Counted from the stretch's first letter, positions 8,917-19,046 are shown. The stretch is DNA of 51,176 nucleotides from an uncultured Oscillospiraceae bacterium (GCA_947589545.1 CANQBA010000024.1:1-51176); one strand, 5' to 3'. A program made the numbers and translations. The notes: generated from the letters alone by a model not told the origin.

Positions 8917-9855
8917 ATGAAAAAGCTCAAGCGGAGCCTTCACGTCGTTGTGGATTTCTTTGACGGGATCGGAGCGCGGAAGATCTGGACCTTTGCCGCC
9001 GCCGCGGCGTTTTACCTCTTTCTGTCCCTGGTGCCCATCCTGGGCCTTGTGTGCTCGCTCCTGCCCTATACGCCCCTGACGGAGAGCATGTTTCTGGGCT
9101 TTCTCCGGCAGTTCGCGCCGGAGGAGCTGTATTCCATCCTGGCGAATATCATCATCAGCATCTACGACAGCAGCACCACCACCCTGTCCGTCACCGCCGT
9201 GGTGTCCGTCTGGTCGGCGAGCCTGTCCATGCTGGCCCTGATGCGCGGCATGGACGCGGCACAGGATCTGACCCGGCGGGAAAATTTCATCGTGTTCCGC
9301 CTCCGGGCGTGCTTCTTCATGATCATCGCCCTGGCCGCCGTGCTCCTGACGCTGTGCGGCATCGTCTACGGCGGCATGATCCTGGATCTGATCAGCGCCC
9401 ACCTCACCAGCTCCTGGGCCGAGGACGTGCTTCTGGGCACCATCAAGGTGATCCGCTACCCGGTGATGATGCTGTTCCTCTTTTTCGTGTTCCTCATCAT
9501 GTTCACCTGGATGCCCGCCGGACGGCGCAGGATGCGCTATCAGTGGCCCGGCGCGGCCTTTGCCACCCTGGCGTGGCTGGTGTTTTCCTGGGCCTTCTCC
9601 CTGTACGTGGGTTACTCCGACCGCTACGGCGTCTATGGCATCCTGGGCACCGTCATCGTGGCCCTGCTGTGGGTATACTACTGCTTCTTCATCCTCCTGG
9701 TGGGCGCGTATATCAACCGCTTCGTCCGCGAGGAGCCTGACCGGCTGAGATCCGCCCATCCGGAGCTGGCGGCGGAGAGAAAGGAGCGCGGGGAAAAGCT
9801 TGAGGCCGCCCCCGAGCCCGTCCCCGGCGAGCCGCTCCAGGGCGGAACGGAGTGA
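8917..9855 (+). CDS. YihY/BrkB-family integral membrane protein
   Basis: A 312-residue membrane protein with six predicted hydrophobic segments (around residues 25-50, 85-115, 130-160, 180-205, 215-240, 245-275) and a charged Glu-rich C-terminal tail. The family signature is clear in the N-terminal AAAAAFYLFLSLVPIL stretch and in YGVYGILGTVIVALLWVYY near the end. The family was once called ribonuclease BN by mistake; its actual function is poorly known. The ATG at 8917 is chosen over TTG at 8911 because GAAAGGG lies 8 bases upstream. It is probably cotranscribed with the dipeptidase gene. Confidence 0.9.
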   Translation: MKKLKRSLHVVVDFFDGIGARKIWTFAAAAAFYLFLSLVPILGLVCSLLPYTPLTESMFLGFLRQFAPEELYSILANIIISIYDSSTTTLSVTAVVSVWSASLSMLALMRGMDAAQDLTRRENFIVFRLRACFFMIIALAAVLLTLCGIVYGGMILDLISAHLTSSWAEDVLLGTIKVIRYPVMMLFLFFVFLIMFTWMPAGRRRMRYQWPGAAFATLAWLVFSWAFSLYVGYSDRYGVYGILGTVIVALLWVYYCFFILLVGAYINRFVREEPDRLRSAHPELAAERKERGEKLEAAPEPVPGEPLQGGTE

Positions 9856-9861
9856 CAGACA

Positions 9862-9896
9862 GAAAAATCCCCTCCCCGGCGCGCCGGGGAGGGGAT
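9862..9896 (-). terminator. Histidine operon terminator, probably bidirectional
   Basis: A perfect 30-base palindrome (9867-9896) with 15-base arms. On the minus strand it runs into TTTTTCT, suiting the end of the his operon 18 bases after the hisIE stop. On the plus strand the following CGTTCTGCGTTT is a weaker tail, but it may also end the YihY transcript. Confidence 0.9.
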
Positions 9897-9913
9897 CGTT
9901 CTGCGTTTATTGG

Positions 9914-10564
9914 TTATACCATTTTTTCCTGCTTGACCTTCTTCTCGATGACGTGGCGGGAGGCAAGCTCGCTTTTCAGCTCGTCCAGGGTGATGCCCAT
10001 CTCCACCATCAGCACCATGCAGTGGTAGGCAAGATCCGCCAGCTCGTAAACGGTTTCCCGCTTGTCCTGGGCCTTGCCGGCGATGATGACCTCGGTGGAC
10101 TCCTCGCCCACCTTTTTCAGGATCTTATCCAGGCCTTTGGAGAAGAGGTAGTTGGTGTAGCTTCCCTCCTTGGGGTCGGCCTTCCGGCCCTCTAAAAGCG
10201 CGTAGAGGCCCTGATAGGAGAAGACCTCCGGGGCGTCGGCGGCCTCGTAGACCCTGCCGGTGAAGCAGGAATCGGTGCCCAGGTGACAGGCGGGGCCGTC
10301 CTTCACCACCTCCACCACCAGGGCGTCCCGGTCGCAGTCGGCGGTGACGGAGCGGATGTGCTGGTAATGGCCGCTTGTCTCGCCCTTGAGCCACAGCTCC
10401 TGCCGGGAGCGGGACCAGAAGCAGGTGAGGCCGCGCTCCAAGGAGATCTGAAGGCTCTCCCGGTTCATGTACGCCAGGGTCAGCACCTTTTTGCTCTCCG
10501 CGTCCACCACAATGGCCGGGATCAGGCCCTTATCGTCAAATTTCAGCTCGTCGATACCGATCAT
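9914..10564 (-). CDS. hisIE: Phosphoribosyl-AMP cyclohydrolase / phosphoribosyl-ATP pyrophosphohydrolase
   Basis: A 216-residue bifunctional enzyme for steps 2 and 3 of histidine synthesis. The N-terminal HisI domain (about 1-110) has the typical [18 protein letters not shown] and [15 protein letters not shown] blocks, with Cys/His residues for zinc. The C-terminal HisE domain (about 120-210) has [18 protein letters not shown] and [13 protein letters not shown], the MazG-like helical pyrophosphohydrolase pattern. The HisIE fusion is common in bacteria. It is the last gene of the operon, 4 bases after hisF. Confidence 0.95.
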   Translation of the reverse strand: MIGIDELKFDDKGLIPAIVVDAESKKVLTLAYMNRESLQISLERGLTCFWSRSRQELWLKGETSGHYQHIRSVTADCDRDALVVEVVKDGPACHLGTDSCFTGRVYEAADAPEVFSYQGLYALLEGRKADPKEGSYTNYLFSKGLDKILKKVGEESTEVIIAGKAQDKRETVYELADLAYHCMVLMVEMGITLDELKSELASRHVIEKKVKQEKMV

Positions 10565-10568
10565 AAAA

Positions 10569-11327
10569 TCACAACCTTACGTTGATGCCCTCGTCCCGGA
10601 GGGTTTTTTTGATGTCCGCCACGGTGACCTCCCCGAAGTGGAGGATGGAGGCAGCCAGGCCCGCGTCCACCCGGGGGAGCGCTTTGAAGAGGGTGACGAA
10701 ATCCTGGATTTTTCCCGCGCCGCCGGAGGCGATGACCGGCACGGACACGGCCTCGGAGACGGCCTTCAGCATTTCCAGATCGAACCCGCCGCGGACGCCA
10801 TCGGTGTCCATGGAGTTGAGAACCACCTCGCCCGCGCCCTCGCCCACGCACCGGCGGATCCATTCCACGGCCTCCAGGCCCGTGTTGTCCCGCCCGCCCC
10901 GGGCAAAGACGGTGAAAACGCCGTTTACGCGCTTGACGTCGGCGGAGATCACCACGCACTGATCTCCGTACCGCCTGGCGGCCCTGCCGATGAGGCCGGG
11001 ATCCCGGATGGCTCCGGAGTTGACGCTGACCTTGTCCGCCCCGCATTTCAGCACCCGGTCAAAGTCCTCCAGGGTGTTGATGCCGCCGCCCACGGTCAGG
11101 GGGATAAACACCCGGCTGGCGGCCTGGGTGAGGATATCGGTGAACAGCCGCCGCCCCTCGGCGGAGGCGGTGATGTCGTAAAAAACCAGCTCGTCCGCCC
11201 CGGCGTCGGAGTATGTCCCGGCCAGCTCCACCGGGGAGCTCACGTCCCGCAGTCCCTGAAAATTCACGCCCTTGACGACCCGGCCGTCCCGCACGTCAAG
11301 GCAGGGGATGATCCGTTTTGTGATCAT
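10569..11327 (-). CDS. hisF: Imidazole glycerol phosphate synthase, cyclase subunit
   Basis: A 252-residue TIM-barrel enzyme that, with HisH, turns PRFAR and ammonia into imidazole glycerol phosphate and AICAR. It opens with [18 protein letters not shown], containing the catalytic Asp at about residue 11, and carries the second catalytic Asp in NSMDTDG. Phosphate-binding loops include TVGGGI and ASGGAG. The start overlaps the hisA stop by 4 bases (ATGA), indicating translational coupling. Length is normal for the family. Confidence 0.97.
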   Translation of the reverse strand: MITKRIIPCLDVRDGRVVKGVNFQGLRDVSSPVELAGTYSDAGADELVFYDITASAEGRRLFTDILTQAASRVFIPLTVGGGINTLEDFDRVLKCGADKVSVNSGAIRDPGLIGRAARRYGDQCVVISADVKRVNGVFTVFARGGRDNTGLEAVEWIRRCVGEGAGEVVLNSMDTDGVRGGFDLEMLKAVSEAVSVPVIASGGAGKIQDFVTLFKALPRVDAGLAASILHFGEVTVADIKKTLRDEGINVRL

Positions 11328-12037
11328 GTCGCCGCCTCTATGGCCTCGGCAAGGTCGATGGCCCCGTCGTAGAGCGCCCTGCCGATGATCACGCCCGCCG
11401 CGCCCGTCTCCCCCAGGGCCTTCACGTCCTCCAGGGTGGTAACGCCGCCGGAGGCGATGATATCCAACGAAAAGCGGTCATGGAGCGCCTTATAGAGGGC
11501 GGTGTTGGCGCCGCGCATGGCCCCGTCCCGGGAGATGTCCGTACAGATGACGGTTTTGACGCCGATTCGCTCCAGATGCTCCACAAAGGCGAAGCACTCC
11601 GTCCGGCTGGTCTCCAGCCAGCCCCGCACGGCCACGAAGCCGGCCCGGATATCCACGCCCACGGCAATCTTGCCGCCGTATTTGGAGACGGCCTTCTCCA
11701 GAAAAGCCGGATCCTCCAGGGCGGAGGTGCCCAGGATCACCCGGAAAAACCCGTCGTCCAGGGCGCGGCGAATATCGTCCTCCGTGCGGATGCCGCCGCC
11801 CAGCTCGGCGCGGATGCCGGGGACGCCGGCAATCAGCGCCGCCGCCTCCCGGTTGGCGCTCACCCCGTCCCTGGCCCCCTGCAGATCCACCACGTGGACG
11901 AACTCCGCCCCGGCGCGGAAAAACTCCTCCGCCTTCTCACAGGGCCGGTCGGAGTAAACGGTCATATCGTTGTACGCGCCCCGCAGGAGCCTGACGGCCT
12001 TGCCGTCGTAGAGATCAATGGCGGGAAATATCTTCAT
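11324..12037 (-). CDS. hisA: ProFAR isomerase
   Basis: A 237-residue TIM-barrel isomerase for step 4 of histidine synthesis (ProFAR to PRFAR), a half-barrel relative of HisF. The N-terminal FPAIDLYDGKAVRLLRG holds the catalytic Asp at about residue 8; the second is in CTDISRDG, and the phosphate loops are ELGGGI and ASGGV. It lies 13 bases after hisH and overlaps hisF by 4 bases. Confidence 0.97.
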   Translation of the reverse strand: MKIFPAIDLYDGKAVRLLRGAYNDMTVYSDRPCEKAEEFFRAGAEFVHVVDLQGARDGVSANREAAALIAGVPGIRAELGGGIRTEDDIRRALDDGFFRVILGTSALEDPAFLEKAVSKYGGKIAVGVDIRAGFVAVRGWLETSRTECFAFVEHLERIGVKTVICTDISRDGAMRGANTALYKALHDRFSLDIIASGGVTTLEDVKALGETGAAGVIIGRALYDGAIDLAEAIEAAT

Positions 12038-12050
12038 CTGCCGCCCTCCT

Positions 12051-12659
12051 TCACATGCTGGCGAAATTTTTCAGGATCCGCAGGCCCACGCCGCCGCTCT
12101 TCTCCGGGTGGAACTGACAGCCCACCACATTGTCCCGCTGGACCGAGGCGGTCAGCGTCCCGCCGTATTCCGTGACGGCGGTGGTGTGGGCGGCGCACCC
12201 GGCGGCGTAATAGGAGTGGACGAAATAGACGTGGGAGCCCTCCGGGATCCCCCGGTAGAGGCCCGACGGGTTTTGATAGGTCAGGGCGTTCCAGCCGATG
12301 TGGGGGATCTTCAGCCCCGGCCGGATATGCTCCGCAATGGGGACAACCTCGCCTGGGATCAGGCCCAGGCCCCGGTGCTCCCCGTACTCAAAGCTCCTGT
12401 CAAAGAGGAGCTGCATCCCCAGGCAGATGCCCATCAGGGGCTTCCCGACCCGGGCCTCCTCCAGCACCAGCTCAAAAAGCCCGGAATCCCGCAGCTTTTT
12501 CGCCGCGTCCGCGAAGGCCCCCACGCCGGGGAGGATCAGCCTGTCGGCCCGGCGGATGACGGCCGGGTCTCCGGAGACGACGCACGCCTCCCCGATGCTT
12601 CCGAAGGAGCTGCGCAGGGAAAAGAGATTCCCCACGCCGTAGTCGATGATGCCTACCAT
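12051..12659 (-). CDS. hisH: Imidazole glycerol phosphate synthase, glutaminase subunit
   Basis: A 202-residue class-I glutamine amidotransferase that feeds ammonia to HisF. The nucleophile elbow is GICLGMQLLF (Cys about residue 80) and the His-Glu part of the triad is in CQFHPEKSG. The ATG at 12659 (MVGIIDYGVGN, the usual HisH N-terminus) is chosen; longer readings run into the hisB reading frame. Only one base separates it from the hisB stop. Confidence 0.96.
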   Translation of the reverse strand: MVGIIDYGVGNLFSLRSSFGSIGEACVVSGDPAVIRRADRLILPGVGAFADAAKKLRDSGLFELVLEEARVGKPLMGICLGMQLLFDRSFEYGEHRGLGLIPGEVVPIAEHIRPGLKIPHIGWNALTYQNPSGLYRGIPEGSHVYFVHSYYAAGCAAHTTAVTEYGGTLTASVQRDNVVGCQFHPEKSGGVGLRILKNFASM

Positions 12660-12660
12660 A

Positions 12661-13254
12661 TCACAGCACGCCCTTCGTGGAGGGGATGGCCCCGGAGAGG
12701 GCGGGATCCACGGCCACGGCCCTCCGCATGGCCCGGGCGAAGGCCTTGAAGGCCCCCTCCACGATGTGGTGGGCGTTGCGGCCGGCAAGGGCTCTCAGGT
12801 GGAGCGTCACGCCGGATTCCCGGGCGAAGGCCATGAAAAACTCCTCCACCAGCTCCGTGTCGAAGGCGCCGATCTTCTGAGTGGGGACGGGCAGATCGAA
12901 GCCCAGATATCCCCGGCCCGACACGTCCGCCGCGCAGAGCACCAGCGCCTCGTCCATGGGGATCGTCACGTCGCCGTACCGGGTGATGCCGGCCCTGTCG
13001 CCCAGGGCCTCCTTCACCGCCCGCCCCAGGCAGATGCCGATGTCCTCCACGCTGTGGTGGTCGTCCACATGGGTGTCCCCGGCGCACGTCACGGTCAGAT
13101 CGAAACGGCCGTGGGCGGCGAAGAGCGTCAGCATATGATCCAGGAACCCCACGCCGGTGTCCACGGCGCTTTTGCCCGTGCCGTCCAGGTCAAGGGACAG
13201 CCGGATGTCCGTTTCACCGGTCCTGCGGTCGATCTCAGCTTTGCGCATAGTCAT
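12661..13254 (-). CDS. hisB: Imidazoleglycerol-phosphate dehydratase
   Basis: A 197-residue monofunctional IGP dehydratase (no phosphatase domain). Its di-manganese ligand motifs are DHML near residue 40, DDHHSVEDIG near 65 and the later GNAHHIVE-like stretch (GRNAHHIVEGAFKAF), the duplicated pattern of the family. It removes water from imidazole glycerol phosphate. The start overlaps the hisC stop by 4 bases. Confidence 0.97.
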   Translation of the reverse strand: MTMRKAEIDRRTGETDIRLSLDLDGTGKSAVDTGVGFLDHMLTLFAAHGRFDLTVTCAGDTHVDDHHSVEDIGICLGRAVKEALGDRAGITRYGDVTIPMDEALVLCAADVSGRGYLGFDLPVPTQKIGAFDTELVEEFFMAFARESGVTLHLRALAGRNAHHIVEGAFKAFARAMRRAVAVDPALSGAIPSTKGVL

Positions 13255-14317
13255 TCCCTCCCGTAGGGGGCCAGGATCTCCCTTACGGCCCCAATCAGCG
13301 TCTCCATCTGTTCCGGGGAACCCACGGTGACGCGGTTGTAGTCCTCAATGGCGGGTGTGGAGAAGTGCCGCACCAGGATCCCCCGCTCCCGGAGCCGCTC
13401 ATAGAGGGCCCCGCCGGCGATGTCCGGGTGGCGGATGAAGAGGAAGTTGGCCTTGGAGTCCGTGACCGAAAAGCCCAGGGCCTTCAGCGCCTGTGCCGTC
13501 CGGCCGCGGGTCTCGGCCACCTTGCGGCAATTGTCCGTATAATAGCCGTTGTCCCCGAAGGCCGCGATGCCGGCGGCCTGGGTCATGGCGTTGACGTTGT
13601 AGGGGTTGGTGGAGTCCTTGATGGCGGTGAGATCGGCGATGAGCCCGGCGTCGCCGATGCCGAAGCCCAGCCGCGCCCCCGCCAGGGAGTGGGATTTGGA
13701 GAAGGTGCGGGTCACTAAGAGATTCCGGTACTCCTTCGTGAGCTGTACGGCGCTTTCCGCGCCGAAATCCACATACGCCTCGTCGATGACCACCACGTTT
13801 TTGGGATTGGAGGCCGCGATCTCCCGGATCTCCCCAAGCCCCAGAACGGTGCCGGTGGGGGCGTTGGGGTTGGCGATAAAGACGGTGCAGTTCTGGCTCA
13901 GAAAATCCCGGTAGTCCACGGTGAGATCCCCCCGCAGGGGCACCTGCCGCAGGCGGATGCCGTGGAGGTTCGCCAGAACAGGGTAGAAGCCGTAGCTGAT
14001 CTCCGGACAGACCATGGGGATGCGCCCGTCGCAGAAGGCCATGACGGCGAAGTTCAGGATCTCATCCGATCCGTTGACAGGCAGGACGCACGCGGGATCC
14101 ACGCCGTATGCCTCCGCCGCCGCCTGCCGGAGCCTCAGCGCCGTGGGGTCGCAGTAGAGGTTGGCGCCCGCGGCGGCCGCCCGGGCCGCCTCCGCCACGG
14201 CGGGGGAGGGGGGATAGGGGGACTCGTTGGTGTTGAGCTTGATATAGATGCGCTCCCGGGGCTGTTCCCCAGGGACGTAGGGCTCCAGCCTTGCGAACCG
14301 GGAGGAACGGAAAACGC

Positions 14318-14321
<4 letters not shown>
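13251..14321 (-). CDS. hisC: Histidinol-phosphate aminotransferase
   Basis: A 356-residue class-I/II PLP aminotransferase making histidinol phosphate. The PLP lysine is in TRTFSKSHSLAGARLGF; the cofactor-contacting Asn/Asp/Tyr lie in ANPNAPTG and VIDEAYVDF. The ATG at 14321 is used rather than the in-frame GTG at 14330: it has GAGGTGGG just upstream and gives the same 4-base ATGA overlap with hisD as other junctions in the operon. Confidence 0.96.
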
Positions 14322-15594
<1,273 letters not shown>

Positions 15595-15598
<4 letters not shown>

Positions 15599-16233
15599 TG
15601 CGTTACCTCTATCCTGTCGTGAAGCCGGGACGCCAGAGCGGTGACGGCCTCGTATTTGAATTTGTAGCTGACCTTGTTGGCGATGAGCCTGGCGGAAATG
15701 CCGCAGACCTCCGCCAGCACCGCCAGACCGTTTTCCCGCAATGTGGCGCCTGTCTCCACGATGTCCACGATCACGTCCGAGAGGCCCAGAATGGGGGCCA
15801 GCTCAATGGAGCCGTTGAGATGGATCATGTCGATGCTCCGCCCCAGGGCGGCGTAATAGTCCCGGGTGATCCGGGTGAACTTGGTGGCCACCCTCAGCGT
15901 CCTGGAGGGGTCGTCCCGGAAATCCGGCCTGCCGCAGACGCACATCCGGCATTTGCCCACGCCGAAATCCAGAAGCTCGTAGACCTCCGGGGCGTATTCC
16001 AGAAGGATGTCCTTCCCGGCCACGCCGATGTCCGCCGCGCCCCGCTCCACGTAGATGGCCACGTCCGAGGGCTTCACGTAGAAATACCGGACGCCGTGCT
16101 CCGGGGATTCAAAAACCAGCTTCCGGCCGGGGTCGGCGATGTCGTCGCACCCGTAGCCGGCTTTTTCAAAGAGGGCGTAGACCTTGTCGCCCAGCCTCCC
16201 CTTGGGGAGAGCCACGTTGAGCATGTCATTCAT
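15595..16233 (-). CDS. hisG: ATP phosphoribosyltransferase, short form
   Basis: A 212-residue enzyme of the short HisG class, which lacks the C-terminal regulatory domain and needs HisZ; it starts the pathway by joining PRPP and ATP. Visible motifs are VALPKGRLG at the N-terminus and the PRPP loop in VDIVETGATLRENGL. The ATG at 16233 is chosen because GGAGGTG lies 7 bases upstream; the in-frame GTG at 16242 would overlap hisZ more. Histidine feedback is expected to act through HisZ. Confidence 0.96.
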
Positions 16234-17320
16234 GGACTTCACCTCCGTCGTATCTGAGGAGCTTCCCGTAGCGCAGCCCCTCCGGGACGGCCCGGTCGGC
16301 GCGGACGCGGACGCCCTGGGCCTCCAGGGCGGAGACCTTGCGCATCAGTCCCTCGGGATCCGCGCCGTCGTGAAGGATCAGCACGTCGGCGTCCAGGGCC
16401 TCCGGCGCGGGGAGCATCCGCTCCAAAAGGTTGAGATAGACGGCGAAGCCCATAGCCCCGGCCTCCTTGTGGAGCCGGCGCATCAGGCCGTCGTAACGCC
16501 CGCCGGAGAGGACGGGGGAGGGGACGCCCGGGATGTACCCGCGCATGACCACGCCCTCGTAGTACCGCTCGTCCGAGCGCAGGGACAGATCCAGATAGAT
16601 CCCCTGGATCCCCCGCAGGGCGCGGGCCACGCGGGCCAGCTCCGAGAGGGCCTGGGCGGCGTTCTCCCCCAGGGGCAGGGCTGAGAGCCTGGCTGCCGCC
16701 TCCTCCAGGGGCGCGCGCAGATGGATCATGGTGTCGAAAAGCCCGGCGATGTGGGGGGAGACGCCGTTCCGCGCCAGCAGGGCGCGGGCCTCGTGGGAAT
16801 TTTTCTCCCCGGCCAGCCGCAGAAGCTCGGGCCGGAGGGCCGGGTCGATGCCGGCGTCCTCCAGAAACCCACCTAAAAGTCCCAGGTGGGAGAGATCCAG
16901 GATGTACCGCCCGGACAGCGCCGCCAGACTGCGGGCGGCCAGGGTGATGACCTCGCACACGTCGAAAAGCCCCAGGGGCCCGATGCACTCCAGCCCCGCC
17001 TGACGGATCTCGGAGAAGCCGGAGCTGGGATCGGCGGCCCGGTAGACGTTCTCACAGTAGTAGAGCTTGCGCAGGGCGGGGGAAGGGACGGTGTTGCGGA
17101 TGACGGACAGGGTCACGTCGGGCTTCAGGGCCATGAGCCGCCCGTCGGTGTCGGTGAAGGTGAGGATGGCGCTCCCGGTGATGAAGGAGCGGTTTTTGGC
17201 GTACAGGTCGTACTCCTCGAACCGGGATACCCGGTAGCGTGTGTAGCCGCGCCGGATCCAGATATCGGCAAGCTTTGTGAAGATCCCGTCGGTGAGGCCG
17301 TCGGCGCGAGAATAAGACAT
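16226..17320 (-). CDS. hisZ: ATP phosphoribosyltransferase regulatory subunit
   Basis: A 364-residue HisRS-like protein without tRNA-charging function that binds short HisG and gives histidine feedback. It shows class-II synthetase-like motifs: FEEYDLY and LKPDVTLSVIR (motif 2-like region), LYYCENVYR, FSEIRQAGLECIG and SGGRYDGL. The ATG at 17320 follows a GGGGGG ribosome site; the 32-codon extension upstream would overlap the promoter. It heads the operon, as in many Firmicutes. Confidence 0.95.
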   Translation of the reverse strand: MSYSRADGLTDGIFTKLADIWIRRGYTRYRVSRFEEYDLYAKNRSFITGSAILTFTDTDGRLMALKPDVTLSVIRNTVPSPALRKLYYCENVYRAADPSSGFSEIRQAGLECIGPLGLFDVCEVITLAARSLAALSGRYILDLSHLGLLGGFLEDAGIDPALRPELLRLAGEKNSHEARALLARNGVSPHIAGLFDTMIHLRAPLEEAAARLSALPLGENAAQALSELARVARALRGIQGIYLDLSLRSDERYYEGVVMRGYIPGVPSPVLSGGRYDGLMRRLHKEAGAMGFAVYLNLLERMLPAPEALDADVLILHDGADPEGLMRKVSALEAQGVRVRADRAVPEGLRYGKLLRYDGGEVHE

Positions 17321-17362
17321 ATAATTCCCCCCGGTTCCAGGTTTTTCGGACGATCCGGCATA

Positions 17363-17377
17363 ATAATAGACTATTAT
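17363..17377. promoter_or_regulatory. Candidate operator of the histidine operon
   Basis: ATAATAG-A-CTATTAT, a perfect palindrome with 7-base arms, overlaps the -10 box and the start site of the his promoter. The leader before hisZ is only about 45 bases, too short for a T-box, so control at this palindrome is the likelier mechanism. The regulator is unknown; a TrpR-like HisR is one possibility. Confidence 0.55.
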
Positions 17378-17401
17378 AGGCTGTATCACCGTGTTAGTCA
17401 A
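17373..17401 (-). promoter_or_regulatory. Histidine operon promoter
   Basis: Minus strand TTGACT (17401-17396), 17 bases, TATAAT (17378-17373), about 53 bases upstream of hisZ. It diverges from the tRNA promoter 47 bases away. Confidence 0.9.
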
Positions 17402-17447
17402 GTGAAGATATGTCACAAAAAAACTTGAAAAAACTCAGGATAATCAA

Positions 17448-17476
17448 TTGACAAAGCCGAAAGGTTGTGGTAATAT
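17448..17476 (+). promoter_or_regulatory. Promoter of the tRNA-Ser pair
   Basis: TTGACA (17448-17453), 17 bases, TAATAT (17471-17476), 16 bases before the first tRNA. Near consensus, as expected for stable RNA. Confidence 0.85.
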
Positions 17477-17492
17477 ATCATGGCATCGGTTT

Positions 17493-17581
17493 GGAGAGAT
17501 ACCGAAGTGGTTATAACGGAGCGGTCTTGAAAACCGTCGGCGGGCAACCGCCCGTGGGTTCGAATCCCACTCTCTCCGCCA
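17493..17581 (+). tRNA. tRNA-Ser(TGA)
   Basis: Class II tRNA with long variable arm. The acceptor stem GGAGAGA pairs with TCTCTCC, the anticodon loop is CTTGAAA with anticodon TGA (reads UCA-type serine codons), the T-arm is GGGTTCGAATCCC, and CCA is encoded. Confidence 0.97.
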
Positions 17582-17644
17582 CAAGGCTCCGAAGGTCGGG
17601 GCTTTGTGGGGGAGAGAGTGGACAATAGAAAAGAATACCGAATT

Positions 17645-17736
17645 GCGGAAGTACCCAAGTGGCCGAAGGGGCTCCCCTGCTAAGGGAGTAGTCGGTGTTG
17701 AGCCGAGCGAGGGTTCAAATCCCTCCTTCCGCGCCA
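17645..17736 (+). tRNA. tRNA-Ser(GCT), probable prophage attachment gene
   Basis: Class II tRNA. The acceptor GCGGAAG pairs with CTTCCGC, the anticodon loop CTGCTAA has anticodon GCT (AGC/AGU codons), the T-arm is GGGTTCAAATCCC, and CCA is encoded. The prophage integrase gene starts its 3' end 156 bases further on, so the 3' part of this tRNA is the likely attL core. Confidence 0.97.
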
Positions 17737-17782
17737 AAAGGGCTTAAAAATCGCTGATTTAGCGGTTTTTAAGCCCTTTTTG
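17737..17782 (+). terminator. Terminator after the tRNA-Ser genes
   Basis: A long hairpin, AAAAGGGCTTAAAAA paired with TTTTTAAGCCCTTTTT around a CGCT/AGCG top, ends in a run of T. It directly follows the tRNA CCA. From here to 17892 I see no gene; the stretch is the presumed left junction of the prophage. Confidence 0.9.
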
Positions 17783-17892
17783 TCTGCATTTTCACCCAAA
17801 AAGTTAAACCCGAAACGGGAGTGAAACGTCCTGCGGCGTACTCGCAAATACCATCAAAATCAAACCTATAGTTAACATTACAGTTAGCAGTT

Positions 17893-19008
17893 TTACGTCT
17901 CGACGTTTGAGCCCTTGCCCATGGAATCCACGGCGGCGTGGGCGGATTCGTTGGTGGGGTGGATGTACCGTTGGGTGGTGGTAAACTTGGTGTGCCTCAT
18001 GACCTCCTGAATGACGCTGGGGGCGATATTGCCTAAAGCCAGGGCCGTGGCGGTGGTGTGCCGGCAGGAGTACGGGGCGCGATCCGGGATCCCCACGCGT
18101 TTCAGGGCGTCGTGATACTCGGCATAGAACGTGTCCCGGTTCATGCAGAGCACGTTCTTGATGCGGCTCTTGCTCTGGTCTACCAGATCCCGGAGAACCG
18201 GCTCAATCATCGTCGGGAAGACGATGGGTGTCTCCTTGCGTTTCTTGGTTTTGAGTCCGCAACCGTTGATTTCGTGGGCTTCCCAGTCTATCATGTCTTT
18301 CTTCAGGCCGAACAGCTCCCCCGGCATCATGCCGGAGTAAATCATGAGAAGAATAAAGCCGATGAAGCTGTCCCCGGATCCGTAGGCGTCCCACAGCTTT
18401 TTCAGCTCCGCCTCTGTAAAAGGTTCTATCTCCTTCTCCTCCAGCTTCGGCAGCCGGATATACTCCGCCAAGTTCGTCCTGGCGTGGCCTTCGGCCACCG
18501 CCCGCTTGTAGAGGTGAGACAAAACCGCCTTCATATCCCGAGCGGGATAGTAGGTGCTGGTTTTGCTGTTAATACAGCTCTGGAGGTCGGAGATCCCCAG
18601 CTCGTCGATGTTTCTCCCGGCCAGATCCTCCAGTCGGCTCCAGGCGATGGTGTACGCTGTTTGCTTTGATCTGGAGAGATCCAGGAAGTCGGAAGTCTTA
18701 TAACCTGTCCAGTATGCCCGGAGGGTAGGAGCCTGGGGCGCCTCCTGGTGCGGGGAGGCGGCAAAGGCCAGAGCGGCCGTCTTCGTTTTGAATCCGCCCT
18801 TGGTCTTCCGTTTCTGCTTAAGCTTGCCATCCTCGTCGATGTAGGTTTCCTCGGTCCAAATTGCTGTCCAGGTACTTCCCCTCTTGATGGCGGTGCCCTG
18901 CCCGCTTCCTCGGTTTTTGGAAGCGATTCGGATCGTCTGCTCTGCCCCGCAATACATGCAGAACCGGCTCTCGTCGGGGATAGTCTTATGGCATTTCCGA
19001 CATTCCAT
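17893..19008 (-). CDS. Prophage tyrosine integrase with N-terminal zinc ribbon
   Basis: A 371-residue integrase. Residues 3-20 form a CxxC...CxxC zinc ribbon, 50-85 an arm-binding-like segment, 95-190 the core-binding domain, and 200-350 the catalytic domain. K253, R316 (YSCRHT), H339 (MRHTKFTTT) and the nucleophile Y348 (QRYIHP) are present. However, the first catalytic Arg box reads SGMMPGEL instead of TGLRxGEL, so Met228 stands where Arg is expected, and the His of HxxR is Tyr. This may define a subfamily or a weakened enzyme. The ATG at 19008 has GGGGGTGG upstream. It faces the tRNA-Ser attachment gene. Confidence 0.93.
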   Translation of the reverse strand: MECRKCHKTIPDESRFCMYCGAEQTIRIASKNRGSGQGTAIKRGSTWTAIWTEETYIDEDGKLKQKRKTKGGFKTKTAALAFAASPHQEAPQAPTLRAYWTGYKTSDFLDLSRSKQTAYTIAWSRLEDLAGRNIDELGISDLQSCINSKTSTYYPARDMKAVLSHLYKRAVAEGHARTNLAEYIRLPKLEEKEIEPFTEAELKKLWDAYGSGDSFIGFILLMIYSGMMPGELFGLKKDMIDWEAHEINGCGLKTKKRKETPIVFPTMIEPVLRDLVDQSKSRIKNVLCMNRDTFYAEYHDALKRVGIPDRAPYSCRHTTATALALGNIAPSVIQEVMRHTKFTTTQRYIHPTNESAHAAVDSMGKGSNVET

Positions 19009-19026
19009 TGTATCCACCCCCTCGCG

Positions 19027-19043
19027 GTGCCCGAATTGGGCAC
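19027..19043. repeat. Dispersed 17-bp palindrome, site 1
   Basis: GTGCCC-GAATT-GGGCAC, perfect arms. It lies in the gap between the NYN gene stop and the integrase, 18 bases upstream of the integrase ATG. Confidence 0.9.
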
Positions 19044-19046
19044 ACA

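Noticed and set aside
9001-9025. GTGCCC-ATCCT-GGGCCT in the YihY-type gene as a host copy of the palindrome
   Set aside because: Two mismatches within codons for conserved membrane residues; expected by chance at this GC content.
17320-17372. T-box or attenuator leader for the histidine operon
   Set aside because: The leader from the predicted start to hisZ is far too short and has no T-box or His-codon leader peptide.
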